The notes beneath the pieces were generated by a model. That model was not told the origin of the DNA and did not search any database. It saw only the letters and a list, made by a program, of their open reading frames with translations. The position numbers and the translations under genes are program-made. From Cerasicoccus arenae (GTDB taxonomy: Bacteria; Verrucomicrobiota; Verrucomicrobiia; Opitutales; Cerasicoccaceae), in the NCBI RefSeq assembly GCF_014651635.1, contig NZ_BMXG01000020.1, forward strand, positions 16,608-80,607: DNA of 64,000 nt. The letters are read 5' to 3'. This document shows positions 62,452 through 64,000 of the stretch, in pieces; the stretch's first letter is position 1; every line of letters starts with the position of its first letter.

Positions 62452-62483
62452 AACGGCACTGGAGCAGCTCCAGTGCCGTTTTT
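62452..62483 (+). terminator. Intrinsic terminator after the DUF4412 gene
   Basis: AACGGCACTGGAG (62452-62464) and CTCCAGTGCCGTT (62468-62480) form a 13-pair perfect stem with loop CAG, followed by TTT. It is close to the convergent subtilase stop at 62497 and could act for both directions. Confidence 0.88.
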
Positions 62484-62496
62484 GCATTATAAGTGC

Positions 62497-64000
62497 TTAT
62501 CTCGACCGAGCTTCGCTAAGGATGCGTTCGCCGTTTTCATCGAGAGTGACGCCATAAGCGGTGGCGATGGCGTCGTTTTTTGGGTTGATGTCCTCGGCCT
62601 CTTGCGTGCTGACAACTGCGCCGATGGTGGCGGGGGAGTTCGATTGGAAATAGCGAATTGGAATCAACGCTTCAAACTCTGTGACATCACCGGGAGCGAG
62701 TGGGCCAAGATGAAATTGGTAAAGGTTGTCACGCGTGCCAATCATTAGCGTGACGACGGGGCGGTTGACGAGTTCCGTGCCACGATTTTGTATGCCAATG
62801 CGAACAGGCAGACCGTCATTGGTCGCTAAGCTGGCGTCCACGTAGTGGTCTGACACCGCGAGGTCTACAATGCCGCGTTCGTTAGCCCGCATAATGCGGA
62901 CTAGGTCGATGACGCCTTCTCCGAGAAAGGGATCGGCACCGGGTTCGCCACGGTCGCTAGCTTGGCTAATGACGGTGGCGGCACTTTGCTGGGCGGTGGC
63001 ACCAGTCTCGGACATGTAGGCGGCGATTGCGGCGCTGACAACGGGCGTGGCGGCAGAGGTGCCGGAGAAGGCAATGTTTTGGTCGTTGGAATAGGCCGCA
63101 GGGAGGCCGACGCCGGGTGCTGCAATGTTGGGCCAGGCCCCATCGAGGCCGGCATTGGGATATTCAGCCCAGTGGAAGCCTGCGTCGACTGAAGTCACCG
63201 CGATCACCTCCGGGTATGCGGCGGGGTAGGTGATCTGATCGAGTCGATCATTGCCGACTGCGGCCACGATGACCACGCCTGCTCGGTCAGCATACAGGAC
63301 GGCGGCGCGGACGGCTTCGACATCGCCCCAACCTCCGAGGCTTAAGTTGATGATGTTTGCGCCATGATCGACCGCGTCCACAATGGCTTGAGCGATGGTG
63401 AAGGCGTTGCCGCTTTCCTCGCCCATGGCTTGGTAGGCCAGGATTTCGGCTGCGGGGGCGAGGCCTTTGGGTTGGCCAGGATCGCCATTGCCGACGATGA
63501 GCGATGTGACTGCGTTACCGTGGCCGTTGGCGACGGTTTCATCGACGAGCGAATAGCGGTCGATATGTGCACCATTGAGCGCGGGATGGCTGGTGACGCC
63601 TGAGTCGATAACGGCAATGCGCACACCTTTGCCCCAGTCATCAATGTCCGTTGGGGCACCGAGCATGGTGATCCAGTCGCTGCCAAAAGGCATGAGCACG
63701 GAGCCGTCCGTCGGCGCAGAAATGGGCTCGGGCAAGGCTACATGGACGTTTTTTGAGCGATCAAGGATTCGGTCGCCGAGTAATTCATTGAGCCGATCCA
63801 TGCCGCCGGGGGGGAGTTGGACACGAAGCATGCCGAGGGGGGCAATGCTGCCGCGCAAGGGCACTCCAGCTTCAGTCAGGATTCGCAAAGCCTCGTTGAG
63901 GGTATCGCGATCCTTAAATTGCAAGACGACTTCGTCTTCAATGACGCTGCCGGGCCTATGGTTTTTGGATTTAGTTTTTTTCGAAAGGGGGGGGGGCAGG
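62497..64000 (-). CDS. Subtilisin-like serine protease S8 (5' end outside window)
   Basis: The frame is open to base 64000 on the minus strand, so the start lies beyond the window. Counting from an internal TTG at 63924, the triad is Asp107 (IAVIDSGV), His135 (NGHGNAVTSLI) and Ser290 (FSGTSAATPVVSA), with the oxyanion Asn215 (AAVGNDRL). The preceding 100 residues resemble an I9-type propeptide (EDEVVLQFKDRDTLNEAL). The C-terminal 110 residues form a strand-rich domain like a CARDB-type adhesion module (IGIQNRGTELVNRPVVTLMIGTRD in part). Near the edge a run of ten C encodes Pro-Pro-Pro (63987-63996). Probably secreted. Confidence 0.92.
   Translation of the reverse strand, partial: LPPPLSKKTKSKNHRPGSVIEDEVVLQFKDRDTLNEALRILTEAGVPLRGSIAPLGMLRVQLPPGGMDRLNELLGDRILDRSKNVHVALPEPISAPTDGSVLMPFGSDWITMLGAPTDIDDWGKGVRIAVIDSGVTSHPALNGAHIDRYSLVDETVANGHGNAVTSLIVGNGDPGQPKGLAPAAEILAYQAMGEESGNAFTIAQAIVDAVDHGANIINLSLGGWGDVEAVRAAVLYADRAGVVIVAAVGNDRLDQITYPAAYPEVIAVTSVDAGFHWAEYPNAGLDGAWPNIAAPGVGLPAAYSNDQNIAFSGTSAATPVVSAAIAAYMSETGATAQQSAATVISQASDRGEPGADPFLGEGVIDLVRIMRANERGIVDLAVSDHYVDASLATNDGLPVRIGIQNRGTELVNRPVVTLMIGTRDNLYQFHLGPLAPGDVTEFEALIPIRYFQSNSPATIGAVVSTQEAEDINPKNDAIATAYGVTLDENGERILSEARSR

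Overview
The window looks like chromosome of a free-living, probably marine bacterium of the Verrucomicrobiota, most likely in or near class Opitutia (Opitutae). This is an inference from gene content and protein style: a cytosolic group-2 malate dehydrogenase, an exosortase with a PEP-CTERM substrate, an LptD-type outer membrane protein, a Rho without its N-terminal helical domain, and a long ribosomal protein cluster lacking tuf, rpmD, adk, infA and rpmJ. I see no prophage, insertion sequence, CRISPR array or rRNA gene. There is one tRNA gene (Phe, GAA).

Layout. 1-4402: a LacI-family regulator cut by the left edge, rho, a small secreted protein and a membrane acyltransferase. 4751-24136: one co-directional run from a promoter ahead of rpsL to a strong hairpin terminator after rplQ. 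It carries rpsL, rpsG, fusA, the S10, spc and alpha blocks, secY and map, and is interrupted once by an unrelated secreted-protein gene (11258-11815) between rpsS and rplV. 24155-32257: a zinc-ribbon membrane protein, guaA, a cupin, lptD, a pseudopilin, scpA, typA and a PMP3-family peptide. 32325-37186: tRNA-Phe, mdh, a coiled-coil protein with a protease-like C-terminus, pyrH and an SRAP protein. 37493-42584: a lipid-type cluster (flavoprotein, ketosynthase, ACP-dehydratase fusion) divergent from an exosortase. 42594-46275: glgA, a PEP-CTERM protein, a DNA polymerase III delta-prime-like protein and a lipoprotein. 46373-53494: nusA, infB, rbfA, nrnA, truB, ribF, a translation and RNA-processing block. 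53495-57839: an efflux module of FUSC, DUF1656 and an adaptor fused to a BtuF/TroA-like binding domain. 57903-64000: an AI-2E-family permease, hisF, a large unknown protein, a DUF4412 protein and a subtilase that runs off the right edge.

The most unusual signals are: the in-frame fusion of an HlyD-type adaptor with a periplasmic binding domain; a secreted-protein gene inside the S10 operon; a nusA leader with a UUCG terminator and a competing pairing that reaches the start codon; heptanucleotide repeat arrays directly ahead of rpsQ, rplX and rbfA; an excess of G/C homopolymers of 8-12 bases, often as GGG-GGG glycine pairs; near absence of Shine-Dalgarno sequences in the ribosomal cluster; and terminal extensions on S5, S11 and L17. 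Everything was read by eye. Family names rest on remembered motifs, not on searches.
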